Origin: Ochotona curzoniae
Lineage: Eukaryota > Chordata > Mammalia > Lagomorpha > Ochotonidae
Assembly (NCBI RefSeq): GCF_017591425.1
Contig: NW_024466512.1
Coordinates: 21,629,501-21,693,500, forward strand
DNA: 64,000 nt
Direction: 5' to 3'
In this document: piece after piece, positions 18,346 through 30,951 of the stretch
Layout: each line of letters opens with the position of its first letter
Numbering within the stretch: position 1 is the stretch's first letter
Translations under genes and position numbers: made by a program
Notes under the pieces: generated by a model
Database searches by the model: none
Seen by the model: the letters and a program-made list of their open reading frames with translations, nothing else
Told to the model about the DNA's origin: nothing

Positions 18346-18352
18346 CGGGGCT

Positions 18353-18379
18353 GGGGGGGGGGGGGGGGCGGGGGGGGGG
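18353..18379 (+). repeat. Poly-G tract (16 G, one C, 10 G)
   Basis: An almost pure G run on the plus strand, adjacent to the TGTCATC cluster. It can form G-quadruplexes in principle. Its exact length is likely to vary between individuals and between sequencing reads. Confidence 0.85.
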
Positions 18380-19259
18380 AGAGCGCACACGCACATGTGC
18401 CTGCTGGACCCGTGCTCCTGCTCGGACACACGTGCCCACAGCACCCGAGGGGACAGGTGTGGTGGGCACACCCTCAGGTCAGCCTCAACCATCAGGCACA
18501 TGGTCCTCACTGATGCCCTTCTTGCCCAGTGTGTTGAGGGGCAGGCTGGAGTTTTCTGGCTGATGGCAGCTGAGTGCCAGCTCCCTGTGACATTCCTGTG
18601 ACATCAGCGCTTCCCCACCCCCACCTCATCCAGGCCTGTCTGGAACACAGGGCTCACTGACCTGGCAAAATCTAGGGGATGTGGCATGGCCTGGGTCCCA
18701 CATGGCCTTCAAACACAGCAGTCTGGGAACCGCCCTCCGCTCTGGGTCTTCCTCAAGCTCTGAGCCCTGGCTGATATGCAGCAAGACAGACTGAAAACAC
18801 TCTAGAAGTGGGGCAAAGCTGACTGGGGCAGAGATCTCACAGGTCACCAAGAAGGGCGCTTGGGAAGGAAAGATTGTCTGTGTCAGGTGCCTGCCCCCTT
18901 GGGAACAGATGTCACCGACCCTGCTTTCTAGAACATTCTCCTCAGGAGGGCAGGGGTGGCTGAATTAGCCCTCATGCAGCAGGGAGCATCCACCCCACGC
19001 CTGCTCCCTGGCTGGCTGCATGTATTATGTGCTCAGGAAACAGCTGTGGTGTGAATGACACCAGGGTCCCTGGTAGGACGGTTGAGGGAGAGGGGTCCTT
19101 CTTGGATCCTCCCAGAACCCTGATGGCCCAGGGTTCCCATCCCATGGGCCTTGCCGACCCCTACCTCCCTCCTCAGTGCCCCCCATTCCTTCTCCCCCAG
19201 TTTCTCCCTCTTGGACTGAGAGGGTAAGGGGTATGGCAGGGAGGTCTCCTGGCAGAGCG

Positions 19260-19520
19260 GGGCTCGCTTGTTCCTTGTAAATGAAGACCATAATTAACAT
19301 TAAATTAAGGTAATACAAATGAAGGCAACACAGAGGCTGACAAGATGAGCGTTTGGGGAGGCAGCGGGGAGAAGTGATTCATATTTTTAATTTACTGTAC
19401 GGTGGGCTGTGCGGCTGGGGAGCGGGCGGCGTGCATGGTGGGGGTGTCGCCCCGCGCTGTTCACTGGGCTCCAATGAGCACACAATGACTATTAAACCCA
19501 ACTGTCCAGATAATGGGGCA
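19260..19520. promoter_or_regulatory. Candidate AT-rich regulatory island
   Basis: It contains CATAATTAACATTAAATTAAGG, split here as ATAATTAACA and TTAAATTAAGG, plus AATACAAATGAAGG, a TATTTTTAATTTACTG stretch and AATGACTATTAAACCC, inside GC-rich DNA. Dense TAAT/TTAA cores suggest homeodomain input. This is composition-based only. Confidence 0.35.
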
Positions 19521-20189
19521 GAGCCAGGGCCACACCCACCAGAGCACAGGACCCCACTGGCCAGGCTGTAAATCCTGCCCGCCTGCCCGGCCTGCCTGGC
19601 CCAGCCTAAGGCTGGGAGCTCACAATGCCCAAGGGGGCCTTGGACCTGGGGGGCGAGGGCCAAGCAGGTCCGGAATGCTGGCCCCGACTGTGGCTGTGTT
19701 CCAGATGGGTGGGGGGGATTGAGGTGGTCCCTAGAAAACCCTTGGGGGCAGGTGCCAAGATGAGCAGCAGCCCTGCACCCTCACCTGCCAGTCATTCTGG
19801 GTACTGAAGATGCTGGAGGCATGGCCTTGGCAGTCACTCCCACCGGGCCCTTAAGGGCCATGCCCTCCCAGCACCTCTAGCTCACAACCACCTTCTTGGG
19901 AGATGAGGTGGTTCCCTCCAGGAGGCACTGTCCCATGTCACAGTTGGCAAGATTGAAGCTGGAATGCAGGGCTTGGAAACGTGCCATCCTGCCTTCCATC
20001 CTTCTGAGCCTGGTGGGGGCTTGATCCTGTAAGTTGTATGAGGAAGGCCAGGCCAGGGACCCAGATGGTTCTCACCCACAGGACTCAGGCTTGTGGCCTA
20101 GAGCTGCCCAAGGACCCCGTGTGAGTGAGAGGCACCCATGCCTGCTGCCTGCTCACTCTGAAAATGCAGCCAAGAGCTGTTCATGGCTG

Positions 20190-20380
20190 GGACGAGAGCT
20201 GCAAGTGTAATTTAGGTTTTGATATTATGAAAGTCTCGCTGCTCTAAAACAGCGGGGCTCTCGGTGCCTCATTAATAAAGGATAAACTCGGAGTCTATTT
20301 ACAAGGCGCTTTTTGGGGTTATTTACTCTCCAATATACATACGTAATGCTGCACATACTTACCGCTACCTAACATCAGCC
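20190..20380. promoter_or_regulatory. Candidate AT-rich regulatory island
   Basis: TGTAATTTAGGTTTTGATAT, CCTCATTAATAAAGGATAA, GAGTCTATTTACAAGGC (a forkhead-like TATTTAC) and TTATTTACTCTCC sit together with sharp GC-rich edges and no repeat signature. Confidence 0.35.
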
Positions 20381-21884
20381 CTGCAGCCTGGTCCTTGGCC
20401 TCTGCTGAGGGCCGCCTTGGGAAGGGGCCATTCCCAGAGTTGGGGAAATGGCAGGCCCCAGGGAGGCAAGGGAGTCACCCAACCATGGAACTGTGTGTGT
20501 GTGTGGGACCACAGGACAGGGGCACCCCCATTTGCCTCCCTGCTGCACCCTTGGGCACCAAGGCCTGGCTGGCCCTTCACAGATAAAACCCAGTTGCAGC
20601 CTCTGAATGCAAGGCACATCCTTCCAGCAGTTCTCACTCCCCAGGGCTGCACCCTGGACCCACCCTGGTCTGGCCAGAGGCCAGTCAGTTCCTATTGGTA
20701 ACCCCCGTTCCCCCAGCTGCTATCCCCCCCCCCCCCACGTCTTAGGGCCTGCAGTGCCAAGGTCTTCCTGGCACCAAATGGCAATGTCAATGCCCAGCAG
20801 CTTGGCTGCCCAGCCCCTTGGCCCATTGTGCCTGCACCGCAACGCTATAATGAGGACCTGATTCCAGCCATTGAGGAGAGGGGCTGGTTTTGGCTCATGG
20901 TTTTGGAGGCCACAGTCTAAGGTCAAGCAATGCCATTGGCTCAGTTCTGGAGGCTGCAGTGTGGTCATGGTGATGCACGTGCAAAATGTAGGGGTTGTGA
21001 AGTGAACCAGGAAGCAGGGAGCAGCTGGGTCTTGTTCTGCCTACATAAACAAGAGCTACCAGCCAAGGGCACGCCCCCACACCCCCAGGCCAGCCCACAG
21101 GCCCAGAAGCAGCATCTTTGCCTCAGGCCTCCTGCCTCCCAGAACCATTCATTTCTGACTGGAGGGTTAAATCCCACTCAAACAGCAACACTTGAGCTTT
21201 CCCCAGCATTTTGTGTGACTATTGGTCTCTATTTTGCAGATGAGGGAGCATGGAATGAAAGCTGTGACCCTCCACAAGCCTCATGGAGGCTCCTCGGCTC
21301 TCACTGCCCCAGCCCTGCGAAAGCAGAGGCTCCCTGTCCTGCAGCACAAATTTCCCCTCCCTGATGCAGTCACTGAGTCCTCAGCACCTGCAGACTGGGG
21401 TCTGGGTGGGTGCAACTGTGCGGCAGCGGGACAAACCCTGGCTGATTCACAGAAGATTAGAGAGAGATTAGCGATCCCTGTCAGCTCCTGGGGAGGGGAC
21501 ACATGAACGTGTCACCCAGGGCTTGCTCTGTCTGGGGCTGGTGATGTGGCACCTGTGTGCATGGGGACTGGGGGCCACAAGAGAGGCCACCCAGTGTGGG
21601 CAATTGAGCCCAAGGAGACACCTGGTGGCCACACGGAGATTTGCAGCCTCCCACCAGGGACAGGAGAAGGAAGGAGAGGGTGTCTAAGAAGCCCCCAGGA
21701 ATCCACAAGAACATCTCCCCTCTCCCACCTTGGAGTAGCACTCAGAGCTACCCCAGGCCTCAGCACGTAGGACCCAGCGTGATGAGAGCGGGTTCTCCCA
21801 GATTATTTCCAACCCCGTAGTTGGTGGGGAGAGCTGACCTGGTGGTACTGGACAGAGGGAGGATGGCGGAACCCAGGAGGGTCC

Positions 21885-21965
21885 ACTCCATCATTGCCGG
21901 CGAACAATGAGCCGTCGCCACCCTCATTAAAGCTGTCATCATGGCAAATGCGTTGTGGGCTGAGA
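21885..21965. promoter_or_regulatory. Candidate regulatory element with TGTCATC and SOX-like site
   Basis: GAACAATGAG (SOX-like ACAAT) is followed by CTCATTAAAGCTGTCATC, which carries the TGTCATC heptamer (21934-21940), and by TGGCAAATGCG. It is short, unique, and lies in the spacer. Confidence 0.35.
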
Positions 21966-22699
21966 ATGAATGACGGGCAGCAGGAAGGCACCTTGGGGCC
22001 AGCAGCCAGGGGATTGCTCCTCCAAAGTCCCCTGCTGGGAGCTCATGTCAGCACTCTCCTACAGTCAGTTTCAGGGGGTCCTGAGGCTTCTGGAGTGGGC
22101 GGGGCCAAGACTGGAGCTGGCAGCCACCCAGGGCCCTGGGTGGGGGATCTGATTGGAGAAAGGAGGGTGGACAGTCAACTGCCAGGCCATGGGCTGGGTC
22201 ACAGGCAGAGCTGGAACTAGAGGGAAGCAGGTAGCTCCTAGCACAAAGTGCTAGGGCCTTGGGCACACTGGTGTGGGGCTAACGGGCCTTCGAAGGCAGA
22301 CGCAGGTGGGTGACCCAAGGGCGGGTCTGAGGCTCGCCTGCAGATGAAGAGGTGCAATAGGGCACTGGGAGAACCCCCTGGCTATTGGTTGGAGTGACTT
22401 CAGGGGTGAGTGGCTGGTGGGTCCTGGGCTTCAACAGGACAGACCCAGGTCCCTCCCCGTCACCAATGGCTCTGGCCTGGTCCCCACCCAGTTACCCCTG
22501 GACACCAGTGTCCGCTCCCTCTGGGGCTGACCTATCTGTGGCCACCCATGGTCAAGGTGTGACTCTCAGTCTCCTCCTGGCTCCAGCTGCCATGATGGCC
22601 CTGGGCAGGTCCTTCAGGGAACATGGTGTGACCCCGAGGGAAGAAGAGCTGGGTGGGGAGGAGGTGGGGAGCCCAGGCAGGCAGCGGCAGGGAGGGAGG

Positions 22700-22860
22700 A
22701 CAGGCCACTGACAGGAGAACAAATGCTTGTAATTTTATAACCAATCTCGGCGTGTCCGTGGGGGGCCGTTTGCGCCTCCACTCAGGACCAATCAGCCTGA
22801 CAGAGCTATGAGTCTGCCTGAGTGAATGTGAGCACCCACCCCCCGCCACTTACCGCAATC
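22700..22860. promoter_or_regulatory. Candidate element with paired TGACAG and CCAAT boxes
   Basis: TGACAG occurs at 22709-22714 and 22798-22803, and CCAAT at 22741-22745 and 22788-22792, around the AT-rich TTGTAATTTTATAACC. The paired arrangement is seen directly; regulatory function is inferred. Confidence 0.35.
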
Positions 22861-23319
22861 TCATCACCACCCGGGCCATGAGCAGCCAGTGCTGAGGGGT
22901 GCTGGGCAGGGGGACCCCACCCTAGCTGGGGCAGAGTCTGGCTGCAGTCAGGGCCTGATGGAGGTGGGCAGGGGGCAGCACCTCTGAATCACTGGGAAGC
23001 ACATCTAAGAGCCGCTCAGGGGAGAGGGGTGTGAGTTGGCAGAGCCAGAATTCCTGCCCTCAAGGGGCTTGTAGTCTGCCCAGGGCATCAGAGAGACTGA
23101 AGGAGGGCAGGCCCCAGGGAGGCAGCCAGTGGGCAAGGAGACAGCCGTGGAGGAGCAGGACAGGGTGAGAAGGGCAGAGTGCAGAGCCACGCTGGCATGT
23201 GGTGAGGGGGATCTGGGCAGACTAGGGAGGGCATGGCTGGCGGGGAAACGCCAACCCACAGGAGGGGAACAGCCAGTGGTGGATATTGAAGGGCGGCCTT
23301 GCTGGGGATCTGGCTCTGG

Positions 23320-23480
23320 GGATGGCTATGTGCCCATTAGTCTCTCTAATTGTCAAAAATCTAATTTAGTGTCTGCAGCCCTGGCCGGCCTTGGGTTAAA
23401 TGGAGGGAGGCAGGCCTGGCCATAAATCCGCCCTCCCAGCCCCGGCTGGCACTAATTCTGCAGTTAAGTGAGGGGGTGAG
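23320..23480. promoter_or_regulatory. Candidate AT-rich regulatory island
   Basis: CATTAGTCTCTCTAATTGTC and AAAATCTAATTTAGTGTC carry three TAAT/ATTA cores. GGCACTAATTCTGCAG follows about 80 bp later. The flanks are GC-rich. Confidence 0.3.
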
Positions 23481-24074
23481 GAGGGCAGCAAGATGGGACT
23501 TGGGGGAGGGGTGGCCCCGGAGAGAAGGCATCCCTGGTGACCTTGCATGCCAAGGCAGTCTCAGGAAGACAACCTGAACCGTGAGGCTATGGGCAGTGGG
23601 AGCCTCTCTCCAGTCTGGGTGGGGCTGCCAAACTATCAACCCACCTCCACCCAGGCCCACCTGGCGTAAGGTGGGTGGCAACACGTACTGTCCACAATGC
23701 GCTTGTGCTGGGGAAGGGGTGTAGAGACCCAGATCACGTGACCAAGCAACAGGTCACCTTCTTCTGAAGAGGCTGTGATGGGATCAGAGGGGCTTTCCTT
23801 TGCTGGAGGGGAAGGGGTTCACTGAGGTGTGTCCTGTGCCTGGGGACAGTCCTTAAGGGCCTCCTCCATGGTCTGAGGAGGTTGGGTGGGGGCTCTCCAG
23901 TCTGAATGAGGTAATGACCTCACTCCCCTCAGAGCCACTAATTGAAAGCAAGGGGGTGGCAGGCACTGTGGGAGGGGCCGGGGGCCTGAGCCTTCTGAGG
24001 CCCCGCTTCCACAGGGGTAGGAAAACAATTTCTCTGTGGCTTCGGCTGCATCTCACCAGGCACCCACCCTGCCT

Positions 24075-24165
24075 CTCCTGCTGCTAACGAAGTGCCTTTA
24101 ATTAGCAGCCTAATAAAATGCTCTTAATTGGCAACAGCCAATCAGAAAGAGAAGTCACCCTCCCC
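24075..24165. promoter_or_regulatory. Candidate regulatory element, TAATTAG and CCAAT
   Basis: CCTTTAATTAGCAGCC, TAATAAAATGCTCTTAATTGG and CAGCCAATCAG lie within 90 bp: two strong homeodomain-type cores and one CCAAT box. No repeat family is evident. Confidence 0.35.
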
Positions 24166-26274
24166 TCAGTCATTGCTGACAGCGGCCCCCCGCTATAGGT
24201 TTGGAGTTGGGGGAGGAGCAGATGCCAGGTGCAGCCTGGTGTTAAAAAATGGGGGCTCCTGGGACACATCTTCCCAGGCTTGTCCTGGACTCACCCTCCC
24301 CAGGAACAGAGATCCAATACTGGGTTTGAACGTCAAGTCCAGAAACACTCAGGGAAGCCTCTGCTCAATTCTGTGCTCAGAGACTGAGTGGGTGCTGGCG
24401 GCCTTGTGGTGGGTGGGGTTTGTAGTCCCCTACCTCCCTGGCAGGCTGCTGCCAATGAAGGAGATGCCAGCTGTCCCAGCACTGCTTGGCTCCTCTTCTG
24501 CCAAACGCTGGTGTGCCCCATGCTCTGTCATCCTTCCAGCTCTACTTGGGACAGCTCTGCTCTGGGCACTTGATGTCACCTTGGAAACATTACTCCTGAA
24601 AGCCCACAGGGTTGACGGGGCGGTCAGTCTCAACTAGGGTCTTGTGGTGACTAGAGGGAAGGGAAGGAGCTGGAGGGCAGAGCCCTGTTGGCAACCTCAT
24701 GTTCATGCTGGTCTCTCCACGAGGTCTGGTGCCACGAGGAAAGGGGAAAGCTCACCTGTCCATAGGCTGACCAAGCGGGATGCAGGGCAAGTCTCACTCT
24801 TCTCACTCACAGAGGACAATTTGAATTCTGGGCTCAGACTGAGCTATGGCGAGCTACGGTGATGAATGCAGAAGATACCACTCGGGCTTCCACTCCCTCC
24901 AGGATGGAGTGGGACTTGGCTGCGTGACAGTGGCCTCTGTCACTCCCCTCTTCTTCAGTTCTGCACTTCATCCGCCCTGATTTCCTTCTAAGCTGGTGTG
25001 TTCAGGCCAGGTCATCTTGATTTCTATGTTGAAAAACTTACTTTCTGATGTTGGGGCATAGAGACATGACACTTAAGGAAATTCACTTTAATCTTATATT
25101 TGTCATTTACGTTACTTTTTTTTTTCTGAACAGTTAAAAAAAAAACAAGTCAAACCAAACCAAAGCACACTCTATGACCATGATCCTAGCTGTGAACATA
25201 TTGGCACATTGACTACACATCACCGTGACAAAATCACCAATGTCAAAGCAACCTAGAGAACAAAGAGCAGCATCAACCTGGAGCCCCCGTTTGTGTCCAC
25301 GGCACATTCCCAGGCCAGCCTGCGTTGGGCGTCAGGGGTCACTGACTTGGCAAAGTGTTGGTGTTCTTGGTGTCCAGAGGTCTAAGCTAGTTGGTCTTTT
25401 CCTTCAGCTTCCAGCAGCGGGAAGAGTTAGGAGGGGAAAAGGATGGTTTAAAATAGTATTTATCACACTGATGATATCACACCCACACACGCACACTCAT
25501 TTACCCAAACACACCAACCAGAGCTGAGAGAGCAGCTGGGTTGGCTGGAAAGCACGCCATCAGTACCCATCTTCCAACAGCAGGGGTTTCGACACCAACA
25601 CAGCAGGTTTCAAAGGAAATTAGACTCTTTTGGTTTCTCTCTCCAGCTCCAAGGATTCTGATGTCATCAACGAACTACAGGTAAGAGGAAGCAAACCTCA
25701 GTCATATTTCCCTAAGAGATAGCTTTCTAGCACTGCTTATGGGGACAAAACCCAAGGCTCTGGGGTACTGGCGGTGTGGATGGTGGCCTGGGGAATGCCC
25801 CTTAGCCAGCAGTCTTCAGGCACACCTGAAACTTGGAATGACTCAGTTAAATGGGAGGGAGATCAGAAATGGGGACTTAAGCCACAGGGTGAACCTGACC
25901 ATCAAGGAGCCTGGTGCTCACATGGAGTAGGTGCCGCAGCATCCCATTTTTACCTGCAAATAACTTGGATGATTCCAGAAGTAAGTCTACTGAGCTTACA
26001 GGCCCCCACTATTCTGAGCTGGAAGTTATCATCAACTATGGCAAAAGGAAGATGCTATGAAAAGTCCACAGTACCAAGGCATCTAACCCAATCTTTGGAA
26101 AAAAGACAAATAGCCCTAATTATTGCTAGTATTCTCCACCTCAATCTTGTCCAAGTTTCATTTCTACCCACAATTAAGTGCAAATGAAGAGGAGACCAAC
26201 TACAGCTGTTCAGACTAATGGTACCAGAAGATAGCAAAGGAGGAGACTTGGTTGCTTCTCTGCAGCTTTAGATT

Positions 26275-26318
26275 ACACACACACACACACCCCAACCAAC
26301 CAACCAACCAACCAACCC
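26275..26318. repeat. Compound microsatellite (AC)n(CCAA)n
   Basis: About eight AC units pass directly into about seven CCAA units. It lies just beyond the inferred BTRC cleavage site. Confidence 0.9.
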
Positions 26319-26839
26319 AAACACCTCACAAAAACCAAAGGGTTTTCTTTACCCAAGCAAAAAACAGAATGACTGAGGGGGTCTCAGTGTCTTTTCTAAC
26401 TAAGAAACAAGTAATGAAGGTTACATTTATGATTTGTCAAAAGAAAACTCCAAAGAGTGTCCCTGTTTCTGAAATTAGGAAACATCTTAAATTCACCAAG
26501 GGAAAGGGTAAAGCTCTCCCATTCATAATTCATGTCCACTTGCAAACTGCACAGAGAAGGTAAGAGAATATGCTTAGCAGTGACATACACAGGTGAAGCA
26601 GGGATGCTGTCAGTGCCCAAGCAGCCCCAGGGGGAAGTTGGCAGGCACATCATGCTCCTCACAGGTGCACCTGCCTTTGCAAGGGGCCCTGCCCAACCTC
26701 AGCAAAGGCCATTTTCAGGATCTACTGAAGAGAAATTAATCTCCAACCGGGACATTTTCACTTCAGAGCCAAGGGTTCTCTGGCTCCTTTCTGACCATTT
26801 CTCTGAATGTTTTGAGACTCTCTTTGTTTCACTTTCTTT

Positions 26840-29800
26840 TTAAAAAGGTCAAACTTTGCAATTTATTCTTGCCCAGTTGGGGATTAGTGATAATCAATTC
26901 CCCCTGAAATCATGCAGAGATAGTAAGTGGGGTTTACCTTCTCTGGAAATGAACTTCTACTTACCTGATTATTTCTTCTACAATGAACTGGTAAATGACC
27001 CTCAGAGCTGAGAAGTCTTTTTCAGACTACTTCACTTCACTCCTATTCCCTTCAGTGTCAGAGAAGACAATTTGAGAATAACTGCAACTGAGCTGAAGGG
27101 TCCATGCCTGCAGGGTCCACCTGGGGCGCGTGTGTCAGCCACACAACAGTTAGAGCCTCTGGCCTCTGCACTTGAACCCAAAGGGCAGGGCATAGTCCAG
27201 GACAACAATGGCCATCTCTGCGTATTCACTTTCCAGCACAGCGCGTTAACACAGGCTAGTGAAGTTATGGCTACTGACTATTTTCAAACGGCCTAAGAAC
27301 CATCCCTCTTGAATGCCTAGCCTTTGTGTTTTCTGGGTCTGAGGGTCCTCTTACCTTCAGCTGTAGCAGAATGCTTAGCTAATCAAAATGCCATGAAGAG
27401 TCAAAATAACATGCAAGAACCCTGTCTGTGGCTAAGCAGAAACAATTCTCCGCAGCATTTGGCTAGCTGGAAAGGGAATTAAGATTGAGAACATATTTTC
27501 CAGACAACAGCTTTCATTACCGGGAAACACTTTCTGAAGAGAACTTAGATCTATAAACTCAAAGTCTTCATAAATCAGAAAACAAAACAAAAGCAAACAA
27601 CAACAAAAACATCGCCAAAATAAAAACAAAAACAAACCAAACCTAACCTAACCAAAACAAAAAACCCACATGTGCATGACCTGTCACTACACGGTAACAA
27701 AATCCAGTCTGGAAAGATACCTCTCTACAAATCAGAGAGGAGAGTTAAGATGCTTCTTTCCTCCTCCCTCTTGAAACTAAACGGTGCCTGGTTGTAGGCT
27801 GCTTGGAATTGGCTCTTGCTTTTGCTGTTTTACACCAGCTGGCTAAAACATAGCTTTCTTAAACTCAACTACATGAAGAATGGGAATAATGGGCCTCACA
27901 GCCCAATTTTCAAAGGAAACTCAAGACTGCCCTGTGATCTCTGAGCCTCTGACAGGTGTGGCCACACCACCCATAAGCTGCCTTGGCCAGGTCAGCCTGG
28001 CCCTTGCTGGGTACATTTATTTATGTTGTTCAGATGGCCAGAGATATTACGGGCTGGGGAAAGCAGAGAACAAGTTAAGGCCAGGAAAAAGGAGAAACGA
28101 AGGAGAAGGCAGCTTCTGTCTCATCAATAAACCCTGTATGCCAAACTTCACCCTGATCCTCTCTCTGCCAGCTCTGCCCTTTTGCAAACACCAGGCTTGG
28201 GAGAAGCAGAAGGCAGGCTCTACAGAGCAAGGTGCAGGTCACATTCATTTTTAGAGATGATATTTATTGGCCTAAATGCCCAAGAAGCCAGCTTTTACTT
28301 CTGACCATCTCTTCAGTGAATCCACCAAAATCGGGGGCCTGGATGCTCATAAGGTGTGATGAGGCAATCAGAGATGGGAACCAATGTGCAAGATGCACTG
28401 AACGCCTGGCTCTAGTCATTTCAGACCTTTCTGTGGGCTGAGCCTTACCAGTGATTTAAGATGAAGCACAACACTTTTTATTACACATCTAATTGGTAAT
28501 GAGAGGAAATGCAATCAGCATCTCCTTTCCACACTCTACATGGAATCGAGGAGACTGCTGAGTCCAGAAAGATGCAGCCATTGATGAAGCCCAGCAAGTG
28601 CTGGCCCTTAGGCCCCCTCCTTTTTGGGTTGAGGAAAGAAGAGAAGAGAGTTGCAAAGATAGCAATAGCATCTCGGAGGAGAATCCAGAGCCAGCGCAGG
28701 GTCACCTGCAGCAACGTCTACATTGCCAAGTGTGAGCCCCGAGCTCTTGCAGCAGCGGCGTTTTCTAGGTGAGTGGGTGCCTTCCAGCCGAGGACACTTC
28801 ACACACTCTCTTCTTGGATGGAGAGGAACAGGTGGAAAGTGCTAGAGGTGGTGGGGAGAAGCGAGGAGGGACAGAAGTGGAGAAAGAGAAGGGAGGCTGC
28901 AGGCCCCGATCTTCCAGTGTATGCATTCTTGTCTTCTATTTGCCTGGAGGCTACACCCAGAGCTCCATGTCCTCAGAGCTGTGGGGCTGGGCTGCACTGT
29001 TAACTGGGAGGCACTGGGTGCTGTCTGCCTGCACCCCCAAGTCCCTAGGAAATGTGTCACTCCCAATAGGTTATATAGGGCAATTAGTTCTGCTTAATGG
29101 CAAAGCAAGAGAGATTCTGGCAAAACACTAAATATATTTATAAGTCATCTTTGTCTGGAACCAAATGAAAAAAAAAAAAAAAAAACCACCACAGGTGCAG
29201 GGTAAAGGAGGAGGGGCGGGAGGTTGAAAAGTTCATTCACAAATGAAAAACGTCTTCCAATAGCAGCATTGAAGCAGGTGGCCGCGCTGAGGAGTCTGTC
29301 CTGGGCCGACTGCAGACCAGCTGTGTCCCAGCAGCAGCCTCACTGCCCCACTCTCGGCTAGTCCGGGAAACTGGGTAATAGTTTGATTTTACTGTTGTCG
29401 CTCGTCCTGGTATTGGCAGATATGTTAAATACCGCAACTTTAATGAATCCTGTGTGAAAACAGAGCAAACAGGCATTAGTCCCTTTCCCCATGCTCCCCA
29501 CTCGCTCTAGGAGAAAAAAGCCACGCTCTTGGCTGTCAGCTGGGAAACGGACTGGTGGGGTGGGGGAAGAGTCTTGTTAATGGCTGCCACCTGCTCATGG
29601 CATGTGGGTGCTCCTATCAACATGACCTGACTAGGGACCAAAGGCAGGAGTCACTGTGACATGCTCAGGGCCACGGTGCTCAAGCAGAGGACTTGGGTCT
29701 TGAGGTTGACAGTGAATGTTGTTGGTATCTGGCATCAAGCTTTCGCTTGCTCCCAAGAATGGCAGGACAGGCAGGGATGGGAATACAGCAGAAGAAGACA

Positions 29801-30951
29801 TCAGCCTGGTGGTTTGGCTGCAGAGTCCTGGTGGTAAGAGGAAAGGGAAGCCGACCGTGGGCCTGCGTGCCAGAGGTGCACCTGCTACCAGCAAGCACAG
29901 TAATGTCACCAGTGGCTGCAATCTGCCTGGAGACTACAGCACAAGTCGGGACTGCAGATAGGAACTTCAGAGTCATCTATGTAGAACTGTGGGCTGATGC
30001 CTTGGAAGGAGACAATGTAGCCAAGGAGGGAAGCTCAGGTAAGGCAAAAGGGCCAGAGACAGGCTCTTAGTGCTATCTGTAATCTGTGGGGATGAGACTG
30101 GAAGAAGACATAGAACCCAATGTAAGTACATGTCCATGGCAACCGACAATCATGACCACTCCACCGCAGGGCATGCCAGGTGTGGATCGCTCCCCTCCCC
30201 CCAAGGAGGAGCAAACCCAGAAGTGTAAAAGGACAGTGCACATGTGCTGGAGCCATGGGAAGTGAGGCAAGCGTAGGAGTCGAGATGCTGTGAGCACAGC
30301 CTTGCTCCGCAGCAGCCTGTGCCGTTTTCCCCAACATCTGGGTTTTAGGACTTTCCCCTGGCTCTGGGAGGATGGAGGCCTAATCTGTTGGCAGAGCTCC
30401 TGCCTGGATCTTCTCTGTCTGAGAGAAGGGGAGGAGTGGGAATACAACTGAGTGACACCAACCTGGCAAAGCTGCTAGTGTCAGCATAAAATCCCACCAA
30501 GAGATATTGCCATCTACATGTAAGCTACCAAACTGGCTCAAAAACAATCAATGCAGGCAGTTGACTGACATGGAAACTATAACACCACATACAGGCTTTT
30601 GGATGGTAACTTAGCTTTCAAACTACTTTGAATCTCATTTTATTTTCAAGATAATCCTACAGGGGTGAGGGGGTAGGAGCAAATTAATTCTACCACACAG
30701 GCAGGGCCCCTAGAATCTGACTGCCTTTAGTGAATGGCAGGGTCCCTTGGCCACCCAAGCCTGTCTCATGTCTCACTGCTTTACAGAATCTGGTAAGACA
30801 TAGGGTGTGACAAGGTTTCCCAAACACCAACTCCTTGCAGAAAGTCTGTCTCTGAACCAAGGCTGTCTCGGACCCAAAGTAGTCCATTCTCTTATCTCTG
30901 CTCACAATTTTTTCTCATACCTGGGTAAGTACGAGGTCAGTGTATGCATAT
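26840..30951 (-). other. BTRC: BTRC 3' untranslated region
   Basis: It runs from the BTRC stop codon to the inferred cleavage site about 20 bp past the AATAAA at 26,867-26,862, giving about 4.1 kb, similar to my recollection of the human 3' UTR. It has no SINE, unlike the introns next door, which suggests constraint. Earlier AATAAA hexamers on the minus strand (28,483-28,478, 28,268-28,263 and 28,021-28,016) could give shorter forms. A GUUU-rich tract lies at 27,540-27,660 in the sense strand. Confidence 0.75.
26862..26867 (-). terminator. BTRC: BTRC polyadenylation signal (AATAAA)
   Basis: Minus-strand GAATAAATTGCAAAGTTTGA gives a canonical hexamer at a distance from the stop codon that fits the known long BTRC messenger. 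The cleavage position is inferred. Confidence 0.65.

Larger units (their letters stand above)
10926..25640. other. Gene-free GC-rich spacer between POLL and BTRC tails
   Basis: No open frame here has a recognisable family or a consistent exon structure. The many long frames reflect high GC content. SINEs are nearly absent (one old fragment near 16.2 kb), in contrast to the AT-rich, SINE-packed DNA to the right. Several AT-rich motif islands stand out and are listed separately. The rest, including 10.93-13.0 and 16.4-17.9 kb, shows nothing I can name. Confidence 0.65.

Noticed and set aside
17686..18563. Long frames on both strands around 18 kb
   Set aside because: GC-rich shadow frames over the TGTCATC cluster and G tract; no splice structure or homology.
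26275..26318. CRISPR-like or regulatory tandem repeat
   Set aside because: It is a plain compound microsatellite without spacers.
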